Positions 1-10,612 are shown, counted from the first letter of the stretch. The stretch is 64,000 nt of DNA from Ichthyophis bannanicus (GCA_033557465.1 CM066047.1:434001-498000); one strand, 5' to 3'. Translations and numbers: made by a program. Notes: generated by a model from the sequence alone, not told the origin.

Positions 1-339
1 AGGGGGTGCAGACAATGTTTTTGAAGAAATGTATGTTGTTCTATGGGGGGGGGGTTTGCGAGTTGGGTAAGGTGGCCTATGGGGGAGGGGATGGGGGGGT
101 GAGGGATTGCAGGGGTCCTTGGGTCTGGGGTGGTGGGAGTGGGGTGGCTGTGGGAAGTGTGTGCATGGTAGAGGATGGTAGGGGTGGGCGACGATTGGGA
201 GGGGGGTTAGGGGATGGGGTTTGGAGGGGGTGCGAGTGTATGAACAAGTGGATGGGGGTTGTGGGGGTGAGGGAGGGGGTAGGGGGGTGGGAACTCGCCA
301 TGGAAGGGAGTACATTGAAGTTAAACGAGTTTCCTGATA

Positions 340-1794
340 ATGGAACGTGAATTAAAGATTCTCACGCTTAATGTGCGTGGGCTTAATACCTGGCAAAAGA
401 GAAGGGCAGTAGTACGAGAGGGGGCCCGTGCTCAGGCGGATGTACTCCTTTTGCAGGAGACCCATTTAAAGAGTTCGCCGGGGGGGGGGGGGCTATATCA
501 GGGCAAGTATGATAAAGGATTCTTTGCTGCCAATTGTAGATCTTATAAAAAGGGGGTGTGGGAATGCTGTTTTCAAAGGATCTCCTGGTGGATACTAAGG
601 AAGTTATTAGGGACAGGGGCGGGAGGTATGTACTCTGGTGTGGGATAATGGAGGGGAGGGAGGTTACTATCTGTTGTGTGTATGCGCCTAATATAGACCA
701 GGGCCCTTTTTTTGACAGGGTCCTTCCACTAATAGAAGAGCATAGACGGGGGTGCTTGGTGGTGGGGGGGGGATTTTAATGTGGTAGTAGACCCCCGCCT
801 GGATACCTCGGAGAGTGCTAGGAGGTGGGATAAAATGGGGAGAAAGAAGTCGGTTAAAATGATGTCCGCACTGGGGCTGGTGGACGTATGGAGGTATAGC
901 CATGTTGGGGAAAGAGCATATACTTTTTTCTCTCATCCGCATAAATCGTATAGTAGAATAGACATGTTATGAATAGATTCGCAGTGGTTGGATAGGGTGG
1001 GTGCAGTCAATATTGGGGTTGTGTCCTGGATGGATCATGCGCCGGTAACCATGGTCCTTGCTTTTTATAAGGAAAGAACTGGACTTCGGTTTTGGAGGTT
1101 AAATGAATCGCTGTTGGCTGATCCGGAGGGAGTGGCCAGTTTGAGGGGGTGTATTGAGTATTTTCAATTAAATGGGGGAGCGGATGTTGCCCGGGAGATT
1201 GTGTGGGATGGTATGAAAGCGGTAGTTCGGGGGCGTTTAATAGCCGTAGTGGCAAAAAAGAGGAGGCAGGTGGGAGAGGTGGAAGAGAGGTTGAGAGTTC
1301 AATTACAGCAATTGATTAGAGAGCATCAAAGGAATGGGAATAAGGCGGTGTTGCAACGGTTGACTAGGGTGCGGGAGGAGTTGGAGGCGTTAAGGTTGGG
1401 TGACGTGGCTTTTCAAATGAAGAGGCTACAGCAAGCCTATTATATGGGGGGGAATAAACCGGGTAGGTACTTGGCACGGCAGCTTAGAAGACGGCAGGTG
1501 CAGCATCAGCTATATAAGCTGAAGAACGAACAAGGGGGATGGGAGCATGGGACGGTGAAGATTCAGGAGATTTTCTGTAGGTATTATAAGGCCCTATATC
1601 GGGCAGAGAGGAGGGGATCGGAGGCGGAGATTAAACAATACCTGGGAAAACTTTCTCTCCCGACCCTGGAGGAGCAGGAACAGTTATGGTTGGATAGGGC
1701 GATTGAGGAAGGGGAGGTGAGAGTTGCAATTAATGGCCTCAAGGAAGGCAAAGCCCCGGGGTTAGACGATCTTACGGCTCGGTTCTATAAGACT
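340..1794 (+). pseudogene. L1/Tx1 ORF2, endonuclease and linker part
   Basis: This is the N-terminal part of L1-type ORF2: an APE-like endonuclease that nicks target DNA, then the linker before the reverse transcriptase. The start at 340 gives the usual opening (ILTLNVRGLN) and the metal-site region LLLQETHL. The frame then breaks near 560-650, 779 and 972. From 988 a long arginine-rich, coiled-coil-like linker is open up to a segment near 1740-1788 that matches the L1 sequence just upstream of RT (GKAPGLDD, FYKTF). At about 1795 it is cut by a SINE. Frameshifts and stops make it non-functional. The assignment to L1/Tx1 rather than CR1/L2 rests on the endonuclease and RT motifs. Confidence 0.85.
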
Positions 1795-2008
1795 TTTTAT
1801 TTTTATTTATTTATTTTATTTATTTACATTCTCTTATATACCGCGCTATTCTGCATCAGTGCGGTTTACATTGAACAAACTGAAATTACATTGAACAGGG
1901 CATTATAACTTGGAGATAACTATTTTACAGGGAACATGGGCTATGGAGGGTTAAGTGGCTTGCCCAAGACCACAAGGAGCACCTGTGGGACTAGAAACTC
2001 CAGTCCTT
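1795..2008 (-). repeat. 5'-truncated SINE with L2-like tail
   Basis: On the - strand this repeat has a body closely matching the middle of the tRNA-derived SINE at 34945-35239 (the segment around CCACAGGTGCTCCTTGTGG, then a CCACTTAACCCTCCAT block). It ends in the tail seen on many L2 3' ends in this window (GTAAACCGCACTGAT, GCGCGGTATATAAGAG, then ATAAA repeats). The tRNA-like head is missing, so it is 5'-truncated. It interrupts the L1 ORF2 between the linker and RT. Confidence 0.75.
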
Positions 2009-2185
2009 CCTTTTTGCCCTGAAATCTGTGGTGAACTTACAAGGGTCTTTAATGGTGTCCAGCAGGGGGGGGGCTCTCCCGCGTTCTATGGCTGTGGCGG
2101 GGATTGCCTTGATACCTAAGCCGGGGAAGGATAATGGAGTGAGTGAATCATATCGGCCAATATTTCTCATTAATCTGGATGCGAA
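2009..2185 (+). pseudogene. L1/Tx1 ORF2, start of reverse transcriptase
   Basis: A short stretch of RT finger domain lies between two insertions. The readable motif is ALIPKPGKD followed by YRP, typical of L1 RT block 1-2. It stops at the 11-bp target duplication CTGGATGCGAA (2175-2185). The frame continues at 5612 after the second copy of that duplication. Confidence 0.85.
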
Positions 2186-2473
2186 GGGTTTTTTTTTTTT
2201 TTTTTTTTTTATTTATGCAATTTTTCAATAATAATCAAGCAAACTCTTGTACAGAAAAACAACAACTTGTACAACAAGAATTGAAAATACTAATAACAAT
2301 TTACCACAAATAAAGCGCACAAGAGTATAGTTAGTCCACAAATCATTGGGGGAAAAGCAAATATAGAGATAAAGAGGACAGGTGGAACCTCCCACTCTTA
2401 AAATAGGAAAAAGATGATCATTAATTCTTAAATGGGGGCGGAGGATGAAGCATCTTAACAATAACAAGACTAA

Positions 2474-3274
2474 TCACTGAGAAGATGATATAACAATATG
2501 AGAGCTGACAAATGCAGATAATTCCTCTGGTTGAAAAAACACATACTTATGCTCATTAAAGTAAATTATACATTTACAGGGAAAACGAAGTAAAAATGAG
2601 GCACCCATCTGAACAATGGCAGGTCTTAATAACAAAAAAGCTCGACGCCTTTTCTGGGTCTCTCTTGAGACGTCAGGGAATATAGCAATCTTTCTGCCCT
2701 TAAATAGTACTGAACGCTTCTTGAAATACAACTTCAAAATCCAATCCCTATCTGATGGTATAGCAAAGGTCACCAACATAGTAGATACTTTTAATTCTGC
2801 CTCTTTAGGTGATTGCAACAAAGCAGATACATCTAAAATATCCATTTCCAAAGAACCTTCAATTTTCTTACCCTCTTTTTTATCCAGAGGGAGAAAATAA
2901 GCTTTCACAACCGGAGGAGTTAATTCAGACGGTACTCCTAAGGTTTCATGCATATATTGTTTAAACAATTCAACCGGAGAAACCCCCACAACCACAGGAA
3001 AATTTAACAACCGAATATTAGATGCCCTTACAACGTTTTCCAGATTTTCCAATTTCATTCTCATAGCTATATTATCTTTAATAATAGTGTCAGACAACAC
3101 AGAAACCTGAGTCACTTTCTGTTCTTCAGCCAGAAACTTCCCACGAAGGTCAACAAGTTCAGCCTGCATCCCACCAGACAAAGTCTCCAACCTTTCCAAG
3201 CGCGAAGTTTCCAATTCCACATGTTGGCACACCACAGAAGATAACTGCAAAATCGCCTCCCATATCGACTCTAG
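2474..3274 (-). pseudogene. L1 ORF1, C-terminal part (coiled coil, RRM, CTD)
   Basis: This - strand frame encodes the RNA-binding ORF1 protein of an L1/Tx1 element, which coats its RNA as a trimer. From the N-terminal side it shows a leucine-heptad coiled coil, an RRM-like region (ASNIRLLNFP) and a C-terminal domain with the L1 ORF1 signature IFPDVSRETQKRRR. The N-terminal half of the same protein lies at 5119-5584, separated by the LTR-like insertion at 3280-5113. Excising that element with one copy of its 5-bp duplication rejoins the frame exactly. Apart from the insertion no stop is visible in this part. Confidence 0.85.
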
Positions 3275-3279
3275 GGAGA

Positions 3280-5113
3280 TGTGACACCTCACCGCCTAGC
3301 CCTGGGCATATTAGGTAGTGGGTAAGTGAGACACGGGTTTTTAAAGTCCTTGGTAGTGCTGTAGCCCTGTGTCCTAGTGTAGTTGTGGACCGAAGTGACG
3401 ACAGCCAAGGTTGGGTTTCAAGTTAAAGAATACTTTTATTGTTGCACAAAGTATAGCACAAAGTATTGCATAAAGGACCGCACAGGATTTACTCCCCCAA
3501 CACAGAAAGTAAAGTGGTAACTTTTTGTACCAAATGAAAGTCCAAGTATAAAGTCAGTTCTCCTGATTCTTCTCAGGGACAGGTAACAAACTTAAATGCT
3601 TTTAGGCTTCTTCCAGCTTCATCAATACAACAACATTTCCAGAACGCTAGCAATGCTTTCCAAGTATCAGCTCTCAATAAAGGAAACTTCTAGCTGTTGT
3701 ATTTTCTTTCTAATATTCATATCTTGCTTTAACAGCTTTAAATAAAATGGCAATCTCCACACTCTCTTGGCCTCTTGATAACAGGCTTCTTGTGCAGGAA
3801 CACTTCCTTACGTTGCCTTTCATACACAGCTGCAAGGTATGAAGCTTTGAGTCATTGCACCCAGCAGAACGCTGCTGTTTCTTGTGCAAACTCTAAGAAT
3901 CTCAATTTGGGCTTCATAGCACTCAGTCATAGAACCTGGATAAATTATAGATCCTTACTCTTTCATACACATTCCACATTCCATCTCCGAATCACTGTTA
4001 CTGGATAAGGGAGCCCCTAACTCCATTGGTTCTTCCAGCCTCTCTGAAATCCCTTTATCCTGGGGAACATATAAGCCTTCAGACTTTAATTCCTTAATTA
4101 TAGTCTGAAGCTGTTTCCATTTACTCTCTCTGTCTTCTGGGCACTTGCAAGGCTTTGGGTTTATCAGCACCTCTTAACACCTCATAAAAGGGGTTTATTT
4201 CCTCCTTGCCTTGCCTAGGTAGTTGCCTCTGGTTGGGAGGGATATGTCTCTTCTGGTACTGCCTTATAAGATCCCTCAGCACAGCCCGGTCCTCAGGGTC
4301 TGTTCCTAGTTCTCTGCCAGGTAACTGCCAATTAGTCTTTTGCTGATAGGCAGGTGTGCTACCTTCTGAGCTAGTGCTCTGGTCACGCTGTCTGTATAAG
4401 GGAAATGCTTGCAGTTTCTCAATAGAGACTTTCCTACAGCCCAACTTATCTCTGGTAATTCCAGGTTTCCTTTTAAAACTTGGTTCAGGCCTGTTCCTCC
4501 TAGAAAGCACGCTATTACCACTCTCTCGAGACTGGCTTACTTCAGAGCTATCTACTTTACAAGGTTCAAAAGGTTTTGCTCTGACCTGGTTCTGGCAGCT
4601 TTTAACTCTGGGGAACTCCACTGACTCCAAGTCTATGTCCAAGGATCCTGAGTCTGGCTCGGGGTCTCTTCCAGGGTCCACTCTCCCCTCCTGATCTCCA
4701 CCTGGATCTGGATCAGCCAAGTCTCTCTCTTGGAGCTGAGCTCTGCCTGGGTCTCTTCCTGGACCACCCACAGGAACTCTCCTTTCAACTCCACCTCCGG
4801 TCCTTGTAACTCCTTTCCTCCTCCTTTCTCCGGTTCTGTCCTTGGTTCCCCTTTCGCTTCCTCTACTAACTGCTGCTTCCTGGTTATGAGTGCAGGGGGG
4901 CCCAATCCAGTCTGACTCCGCCCACCTCCCTGATTGGCTAGGTCTCTGCGTTAGCCTAGAGCTAGGGTGTGGTTCTTTCCCTGCTCTTCTTTGCAGAGAA
5001 GGTTCATGTGCTGAAATCTTAACCCCTTCCTGTCCTGTATCCGTAAACATATGAGGTGACAGAAGGTGTTTTAAACCCTTTTTCTTCTCTTTCTGAGCCT
5101 CTGCATTGTCACA
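3280..5113 (-). mobile_element. LTR-like element, copy 1 (solo LTR with ORF)
   Basis: A 1834-bp insertion in L1 ORF1. It has perfect 7-bp ends TGTGACA...TGTCACA and a 5-bp target duplication GGAGA (3275-3279 and 5114-5118), as expected of an LTR retroelement. Read on the - strand it has a long reading frame, CCAAT-type sequence near 4930, a 3' untranslated stretch and an AATAAA signal about 155 bp before its end. That layout suits U3-R-U5 of a solo LTR. No gag/pol, primer-binding site or polypurine tract is present. Related copies lie at 34213-36148, 48097-51015 and about 49210-50740. Confidence 0.75.
3955..5113 (-). pseudogene. ORF carried by LTR-like element, copy 1
   Basis: The - strand frame reads through from the interrupted L1 ORF1 into the element as one 487-codon ORF (5584-4121). 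The element-derived part is rich in charged residues, Arg, Gln and Pro and has no domain I recognise. Near 4140 the frame shifts. The next frame (4170-3955) then ends in a tail with PMEL and, 11 residues on, MECGMC just before the stop. Copies at 35450-35806 and 48846-49175 have the same tail pattern (PMQ[VL]E, then MDCSxC), which argues that the frame was once translated. The function is unknown. It could be an accessory product of an LTR retroelement. Confidence 0.55.
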
Positions 5114-5118
5114 GGAGA

Positions 5119-5584
5119 TCACCTTCGGGCGTTTCAAAAGAGTACCTTTAGAAAGTTCCACCAACAAAGGGAATTCCTGCACGTCTGCTCCCACAACTCG
5201 GTGACCTGCTGTATCTTCAACCTCCTTCACAGGCCTCACAACTGAGGACTGGACTCCAGGGCTCTCCTCGAGTGGAGCCCGCACTCGAGAGGTCGGTTCA
5301 CCACTTCCCGGTAGATCCTCCTCTCCTCGCACGGGAGGGGTCTCTGGAGTGCTGACACGAGGAGGTGGTACACGGTCTTCCGGGGAGAGAGACACATCCA
5401 GGGCAAGTAGTTCCGGATCCACCTCAACAGGAGCTACAGCGCCCGCTCGAATCTCCCCTCTTTTCTGCTCCGTCAACTGCACATACTGATCCATCGGACC
5501 AGCAGATTTGGCAGGCTCAGACTCCGCGGGGAGAGCCTTGGGCCGACCTTTGCGCTTAGGCATACTCAACAAAGAAACGCTCAC
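5119..5584 (-). pseudogene. L1 ORF1, N-terminal part
   Basis: This is the N-terminal region of the L1 ORF1 whose C-terminal part is at 2474-3274. The second methionine (MPKRKGRPK) is the likelier true start, because a short basic patch commonly opens L1/Tx1 ORF1. A proline- and acid-rich low-complexity stretch follows before the split. The reading frame runs without a stop into the nested LTR-like element, giving an accidental fusion ORF. Confidence 0.75.
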
Positions 5585-5611
5585 GCCGTCATCTTAAGAT
5601 AAGCCATTCCC

Positions 5612-6120
5612 CTGGATGCGAAAGTTCTGGCCAAGGTTTTGGCTATCCGCTTGCAGAATTTCCTACCGAAGCTGATAAATAATGACCAAACGGGCTTTAT
5701 CCCAGGAAGGCAGGCCAGTGATAATATCTGGAAATTATTAAATGTACTATGGGTGGCCCAGACAAAGGGCATAGATTCTCTGGTTGTGGCGGTGGATGCC
5801 GAGAAGGCGTTCGATAGAGTTGAATGGCCCTTTATGTTTGCTGTGCTGCAGAGAATGGGGATAGGGGCAGGGTTTCAACAGTGGATTGGTGCATTATACG
5901 ACCAGCCGAAGGCTAGGATTCGAGTGAATGGTACCTACTCTGCAGAGTTTGAATTGGAGCGGGGTACTAGACAGGGGTGTCCTTTGTCACCTCTGTTATT
6001 TGCGTTAGTCATTGAACCTTTAGCGCAATGGATTAGAGAGCATGATCACATTAAGGGTATTACGGTAGGTGACGGAGAATATAAAATTTCTCTGTTCGCC
6101 GATGATATCATTTATACAGT
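5612..6120 (+). pseudogene. L1/Tx1 ORF2, RT palm domain
   Basis: The central part of L1 reverse transcriptase. It contains DQTGFIPGRQ, the first catalytic aspartate in AEKAFDRVEW, the RQGCPLSPLLF block, and the catalytic pair in FADDIIY at about 6098-6118. No stop occurs in this piece. It is cut at 6120 by a solo LTR whose 4-bp duplication CAGT lies at 6117-6120 and 6936-6939. Confidence 0.93.
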
Positions 6121-6935
6121 TGTAGTAGCTGATAAGAATGCAATGAATAATACCCGGAGTCAGGCAAAGATTCAAGCCGGTTTAATGTGCACAGGCTCAG
6201 ATTGCAGTAGCATTCAAAATGGTCTGAGCACAGAGCTCAGAAAAATGACAGTTTATATACTTTTCTTCTCCAGTCTAATACAGGCAAAACTCCTCATTGG
6301 CCACAGTGGCCCACTTACTCTCATCCAATAGACATCTCTGACCGGGCCCAGGACTCGCTCCCCCTGCTTGGGTCTTACTAGCCACGGGTCAGCAACTAGA
6401 CATAACACTAAACATAATACTTTTACTAAAGTATACAGTATATTTCGCTATTCTTGCAAGGTCAGTTAGCCACAAAGATAGTGGAAGGCATATCAGAAGC
6501 ATTCTTAACAAAAGCAAAACAAAGCGAGGCCAAACATAGCAAGGCTAAGATGTATCTCTAGCCCTGGCTCAAAACACTAAACAATCTTCATAATGCTAGA
6601 CAAAATATTCTTACATTGTTCAGTTTCTCTGCTATATTTTCATCCTAATTACGAGGTCAGTGCACAATCAGCAAAGATACAGTGGAGGACATTCCTACTA
6701 AAGCAGACATCTGGCTTACCTAAACAATAAACAGTAAAAGTGTTAATTCTCTTATCTCCAGGAGAGCAGAACATGTTATCAGTTGTCAACCTCCACCAGA
6801 ATAGAACGGTATTTCTTTATAACAGCTAGCTAACAGCATTCAGTAATTTTCCAAAATCAGCAATAACATTTTAAAGCAGGAGGAAAAGGGCTTTCAGACC
6901 TAGCTCTGCTACATACTAGGCCATCGCCTATCACA
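6121..6935 (-). mobile_element. Solo LTR of an ERV-like element
   Basis: An 815-bp repeat starting TG and ending CA, with a 4-bp target duplication CAGT, inserted in L1 RT. Read on the - strand it has a TATA box (TATATAAA near 6250), a downstream ATTAAA-type poly(A) signal near 6180 and a short U5. This is the layout of a class-I-like endogenous retroviral LTR. No internal retroviral genes remain, so it probably arose by LTR-LTR recombination. The family name cannot be fixed without a library search. Confidence 0.8.
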
Positions 6936-8562
6936 CAGTGAGTAGGCCGGTAGAGACTTTACCAGTTTTAGTGGAGGAAATCGGGGACTATAGTCTAGTA
7001 TCGGGATATAAAATGAATATGGGTAAAACTGAGATTCTGAAGGTTCGCCTGGGTCTTAACGCAGAAAACCAGATGAAGGTGGAGTACCCCTTTCGGTGGG
7101 TTAAGCAGAAGTTAAAATATTTGGGGGTCTGGATAAGTTGTGATTGGACGCAAATGAGAAGACTGAATTATGATCCCTTAGTTGCTGAGATTCTGAATGA
7201 TCTGGTGAGGTGGGATAAGGATACTTTTTCGTGGGTAGGACGTATCGCCATCGTTAAAATGAACCTGTTGCCTAGGATCCTATATCTGTTCACGGCCTTG
7301 CCCATTAGGTTGTCAGTGGCGCAACTGAGGTTGGTGCAGCAAAGAATTTTCTCCTTCATTCGGAAGCGACGTCCCCCTAGGCTAAATAGAAGAGTGATGT
7401 GTATGCATAGACGTGAGAATGGAATGGGGGTCCCGGATTTGTTGAGATATTATAAAGCGGCGCAGTTGCGGGCGATTGTGTATTGGCGGAAGGGTCCAGA
7501 AGCCCGAGGGTGGGTGCGAGCGGAGGAGGTCTTAAGTGGGCAGTGTGAGTTGTCAGATCGTCTGTGGGGTTATGATCAGGGGGGGGAACTAAGGCGGGGG
7601 GAGCAGGAAATGAGCCCATTTACAGAGCTTACTTTAAAGGTATGGAAACAAGAGAAAGCACACTTGGTGAGGAAGAGGGTTGCAATCCAGCTCCAGAAAA
7701 TTAGGAGGTGTAGTGGTTTTTCTGAGGGGGGAGAGCTGTGATATATAAAAAATGGGAAGATAAAGGCTTGGTGTGGATGGGGCAGTTGTTCATGGAGAAT
7801 GGACAGATGAGTACATTTGAGCACCTGCAGGAGAAATATGCCCTGGGGAAGGACGATTGGTTTGGCTATTGTCAAATAGCACATTTTGTGCAGAATAGTT
7901 TGAGAGGGGTGGAAAGGAGTGGGGTGTGTACACCTTTTGAAAGGGTGTTACTCCGGGGAGGGGCATTGCGGGGTTTGGTCTCGCTGATTTATAAGGGACT
8001 GGAAAGAGGAGGGGCATATGTGGCGTACCAGGTGGCGTGGATGTGTGACCTGGGAGGTGTATGGGATGAGGAAAGGTGGATGTCGGTTCATGAGGCAGTT
8101 AAGATTGTGTCCAGTTCGGCTTCAGTGCAGGAGCATTGTTACAAAATGCTGTACCGTATGTATATTACGCCAAAAAGATTAGCTGAAATGGATAAAACAA
8201 AGGACCCATACTGTTGGAAAGAATGTGGGGCTTTGGGTACGTATTTGCATGTGTGGTGGGAGTGCCCAGTGATCCAGGGAATATGACTTTGGATGCAGGA
8301 TTTAGTAGGGGTTATGCTGGGCTGGAAGGGGAAGTTGCGGCCCGAACAGGTGCTGTTGGGAGAATGGGGGGAGTTGGAGTATGATGTGGGGTATTTATTG
8401 AAGATGATTGCCATCGCAATACGGATGGAGATAGCTTGGGGGTGGAAAGGAACTAGTGGGCCAGCAGTGGAACGAGTGCTGAAGCGAGTTGTATTTATTT
8501 GTCAAATGTCGGAGTTGCAGGCGAGGTTGACTAATAAATTGAGAAGTTACTATCGTAAGTAG
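6936..8562 (+). pseudogene. L1/Tx1 ORF2, RT thumb and C-terminal region
   Basis: Continuation of ORF2 after the LTR. It has the RT block GYKMNMGKTE, the KYLGVW motif, and then the long C-terminal domain with a CCHC-like end: near 8200-8280 are spaced cysteines and histidine (YCWKECGALGTYLHVWWECP). Frame breaks occur near 7738 and 8286, so the copy is dead. The last frame ends at 8562, close to the 3'UTR. Confidence 0.85.
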
Positions 8563-9046
8563 CAACCTTTCTTGAGGTGGAGGGGGGGAGTTGAAGAGGG
8601 TGTGTGTGTCAGGGAAGGTGATGGTCCTGGAATGGGGTGAGGTTAGGATAAGTGTGAGGGGGAGTTGGGAGATGGACAAGGAGTGGTTGGTTCCATGGGG
8701 AGGTTGGGGGGGAGGGGTAGGGGGCAGGGGAGGGGGGATAGAGGTCTGGGGGGGCCAAGGTGGGTCTCTTTTAGGGGACTGTTATTGGGAAGTCTTTTAG
8801 AGGTGGTCTTGGGGTATGATATTGGTTAAATATTTGCACTTATGTTTCAGTTGATATATGACTCTGGGTTACACGGGGGGGGGGGGATAGACTGTGAGTG
8901 GATGTATGTATTATATTATCTGTTTACTGCGATGTGTATGGGCTGAGACCTGGGGGTTGAGTCATTGTCGTTGTATTTTTCATAAGAATTGATTGATTCA
9001 AAAAAATTGATTGTGCATTAATAAAAACTTTAATTCAAAAAAAGAG

Positions 9047-9896
9047 AAAAGAATGCTGCTACAGTTTTTATTACTAAAGAATTAAGAAAATTGTCAGTAT
9101 TTTGGGGAACAGATAGATATATAAGCTGTGGGTTGGTTGTAAAACAAACTGATTAGAAACTATAGTGAAGCATCCACCTAGTAGTTTAAAATACTTGGGC
9201 AGGGAGTCCGTGCTGGAGAAAAGACAGGCAAGAGGTAACCTCATTGCCAACAGAAATACACCCTGGTTTTAAGTTGTGCCACAGGGCTGCATGTTGGCTG
9301 GGAATGTTACTGACCAGGAGCTCAGAGTGAAATATCCTCCTGATAGATTAATGAGGAAAGGCTGAGGTCTGGGTTATGTAAAGGCAAACAAGACAAGAAA
9401 TGCAGTCAGCAACTGAGAAGATGATGGGAAATTAGATGGCACATTAACACCCATAGGCTGTTGTGTCTACCACAGAGGTGAGATGATTGTAAAAGTTACT
9501 ACTACTGAGCATTTATACAGCGCTGCAAGATGTACGCAGCGCTGCACAGACATGTAAGAGACAGTACCTGCTCATCAGAGCTTACAATCTAGTCTCGAGA
9601 GACAACACAGTAGATGTAGACAGGGATACATGTAGGGAGAATGGTTATTGTTATCTATTTTATTATGTTTTATTTTCATTATTGTAACTGTCATTGTTCT
9701 TATTTTATAGTTCTATTACGTTATAAACCACATTGATTTTACATGAATTGCAGTAGATCACTTAATAAAATAACCTACTAATGAAGTGTACCAACACCAT
9801 CTCTCTTAGTATTCAAGGCTTTGTTTAATGAACTGCTCAGTATAAATCTTATAGCGTTTCCACATAATTGAATGTGAGTTATTGTATTTCTGATAG
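9047..9896. other. CSTF3 intron sequence with a repeat fragment
   Basis: No coding is seen here. At about 9500-9610 is a short fragment of the LINE family whose 3' end also appears at 40765-41110 (CAGCGCTGCAAGATGTACGC, then GAGCTTACAATCTAG). The rest looks like unique AT-rich intron. A pyrimidine-containing acceptor leads into the exon at 9897. Confidence 0.6.
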
Positions 9897-9991
9897 CTCC
9901 AGGAATGCATCCTGTGCCTGGTGGTGTTTTCCCGGTCCCTCCAGCTGCTGTAGTGTTAATGAAGCTTCTTCCTCCTCCCATTTGTTATCAG
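9897..9991 (+). CDS. CSTF3: CSTF3 exon (third from last)
   Basis: This 95-bp exon encodes a proline-rich stretch of CstF-77, the scaffold subunit of the nuclear cleavage stimulation factor that binds CstF-64 and CstF-50 during mRNA 3'-end processing. An acceptor AG precedes 9897 and a donor GTACGT follows 9991. The first two bases complete a split Ala codon, then the frame reads [15 protein letters not shown] and ends in a full codon. This matches the C-terminal region of vertebrate CSTF3 that follows the HAT repeats and binds CstF-64 and CstF-50. Upstream exons are outside the window. Identification is from memory of the family and is strong because all three exons fit in order. Confidence 0.9.
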
Positions 9992-10166
9992 GTACGTTTC
10001 TATATTAGATACTGCTAATAGCATTATACTCTAGTCCCCCTTTAAAATCAGTCAAGTCTTATACTTAAGTATTTTAACTTTTGGTACGTCCAAATTTTGG
10101 TGGGTAACAACAGAAAGAATAAAATTAGGATTTTCTTAAAAGTAATAGCCTTTTTATTAACAACAG

Positions 10167-10227
10167 GGTCCTTTTGTGCAAGTGGATGAACTTATGGGGA
10201 TTTTCCGAAGATGCAGAATGCCGGACT
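10167..10227 (+). CDS. CSTF3: CSTF3 exon (penultimate)
   Basis: A 61-bp exon between acceptor CAACAG and donor GTAAGT, in frame with the exon 175 bp upstream. It encodes GPFVQVDELMGIFRRC and a few more residues, the part of CstF-77 just before the acidic C-terminal tail. Its last base begins a codon completed by the exon at 30264. One residue appears to be missing relative to the mammalian protein at this junction, so the exact splice boundary should be checked with RNA data. Confidence 0.88.
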
Positions 10228-10467
10228 GTAAGTTATTTAAATAATAGTTTCTGATGGAATGGATGTTTGCCAGTTTTTGTCTTGATCATAAAATCAGAAA
10301 GCATGAGTCAAAGCGGGTGCCCTTAATGTAGATGGAACGATAACCACCAGTATTTGCTCAGCAAAGGGTTTGTTATACATATTTAGTTGCATGATCTTTA
10401 TAAGTAAAGTTACAGGTTTTAAATATATCAGACAGTTAAGGATAAGAAACACACTGGTGAAACATAA

Positions 10468-10577
10468 AGGGGCATGTTTACTAAAGGTTAACATGCATTA
10501 GGGGCTACCACTGCCCATTAATTTCTATGGGCCATTGCAACACTTAACGTGCATTAACTGTTAGTAAACAAGCCCCT
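10468..10577. mobile_element. 110-bp MITE
   Basis: A short element with imperfect terminal inverted repeats: AGGGGCATGTTTACTAA at the left and TTAGTAAACAAGCCCCT at the right. It has no coding capacity. An obvious target duplication is not seen beyond AA on each side, so the superfamily is left open. Confidence 0.6.
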
Positions 10578-10612
10578 AAGTCTGTGTTTTAACCAATTGA
10601 ATTATGTGGAAT

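Larger units (their letters stand above)
2186..5611 (-). mobile_element. ORF1-only (half-L1-like) retrocopy
   Basis: An L1-derived insertion in - orientation. It is flanked by the direct repeat CTGGATGCGAA at 2175-2185 and 5612-5622 and ends in a poly(A) tail (poly-T at about 2189-2209 on the + strand). It holds an L1 ORF1 and a 3'UTR (2208-2473) with no ORF2 in between. It therefore resembles HAL1 half-L1 elements, or an L1 copy that lost ORF2. A 1834-bp LTR-like element is nested inside ORF1. The two target duplications and the poly(A) tail show target-primed retrotransposition. Confidence 0.85.
1..9046 (+). mobile_element. L1/Tx1-like LINE, multiply interrupted
   Basis: A non-LTR retrotransposon of the L1/Tx1 group runs rightward from before the window to an A-rich 3' end at about 9020-9046. 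The G-rich stretch 1-339 precedes ORF2 and I see no confident coding there. ORF2 begins at 340 and ends at 8562; the 3'UTR (8563-9019) is G-rich. Three insertions split ORF2: a SINE (about 1795-2008), an ORF1-only L1 carrying an LTR-like element (2186-5611) and a solo LTR (6121-6935). Removing the last two at their target duplications restores the reading frame. The element lies inside a CSTF3 intron in the gene's own orientation. Its 5' end is outside the window. Confidence 0.9.

Noticed and set aside
6..350. 114-codon open frame in the G-rich start of the window
   Set aside because: Gly/Val-rich translation of a G-rich sequence upstream of L1 ORF2, with a similar open frame on the other strand; no family resemblance.
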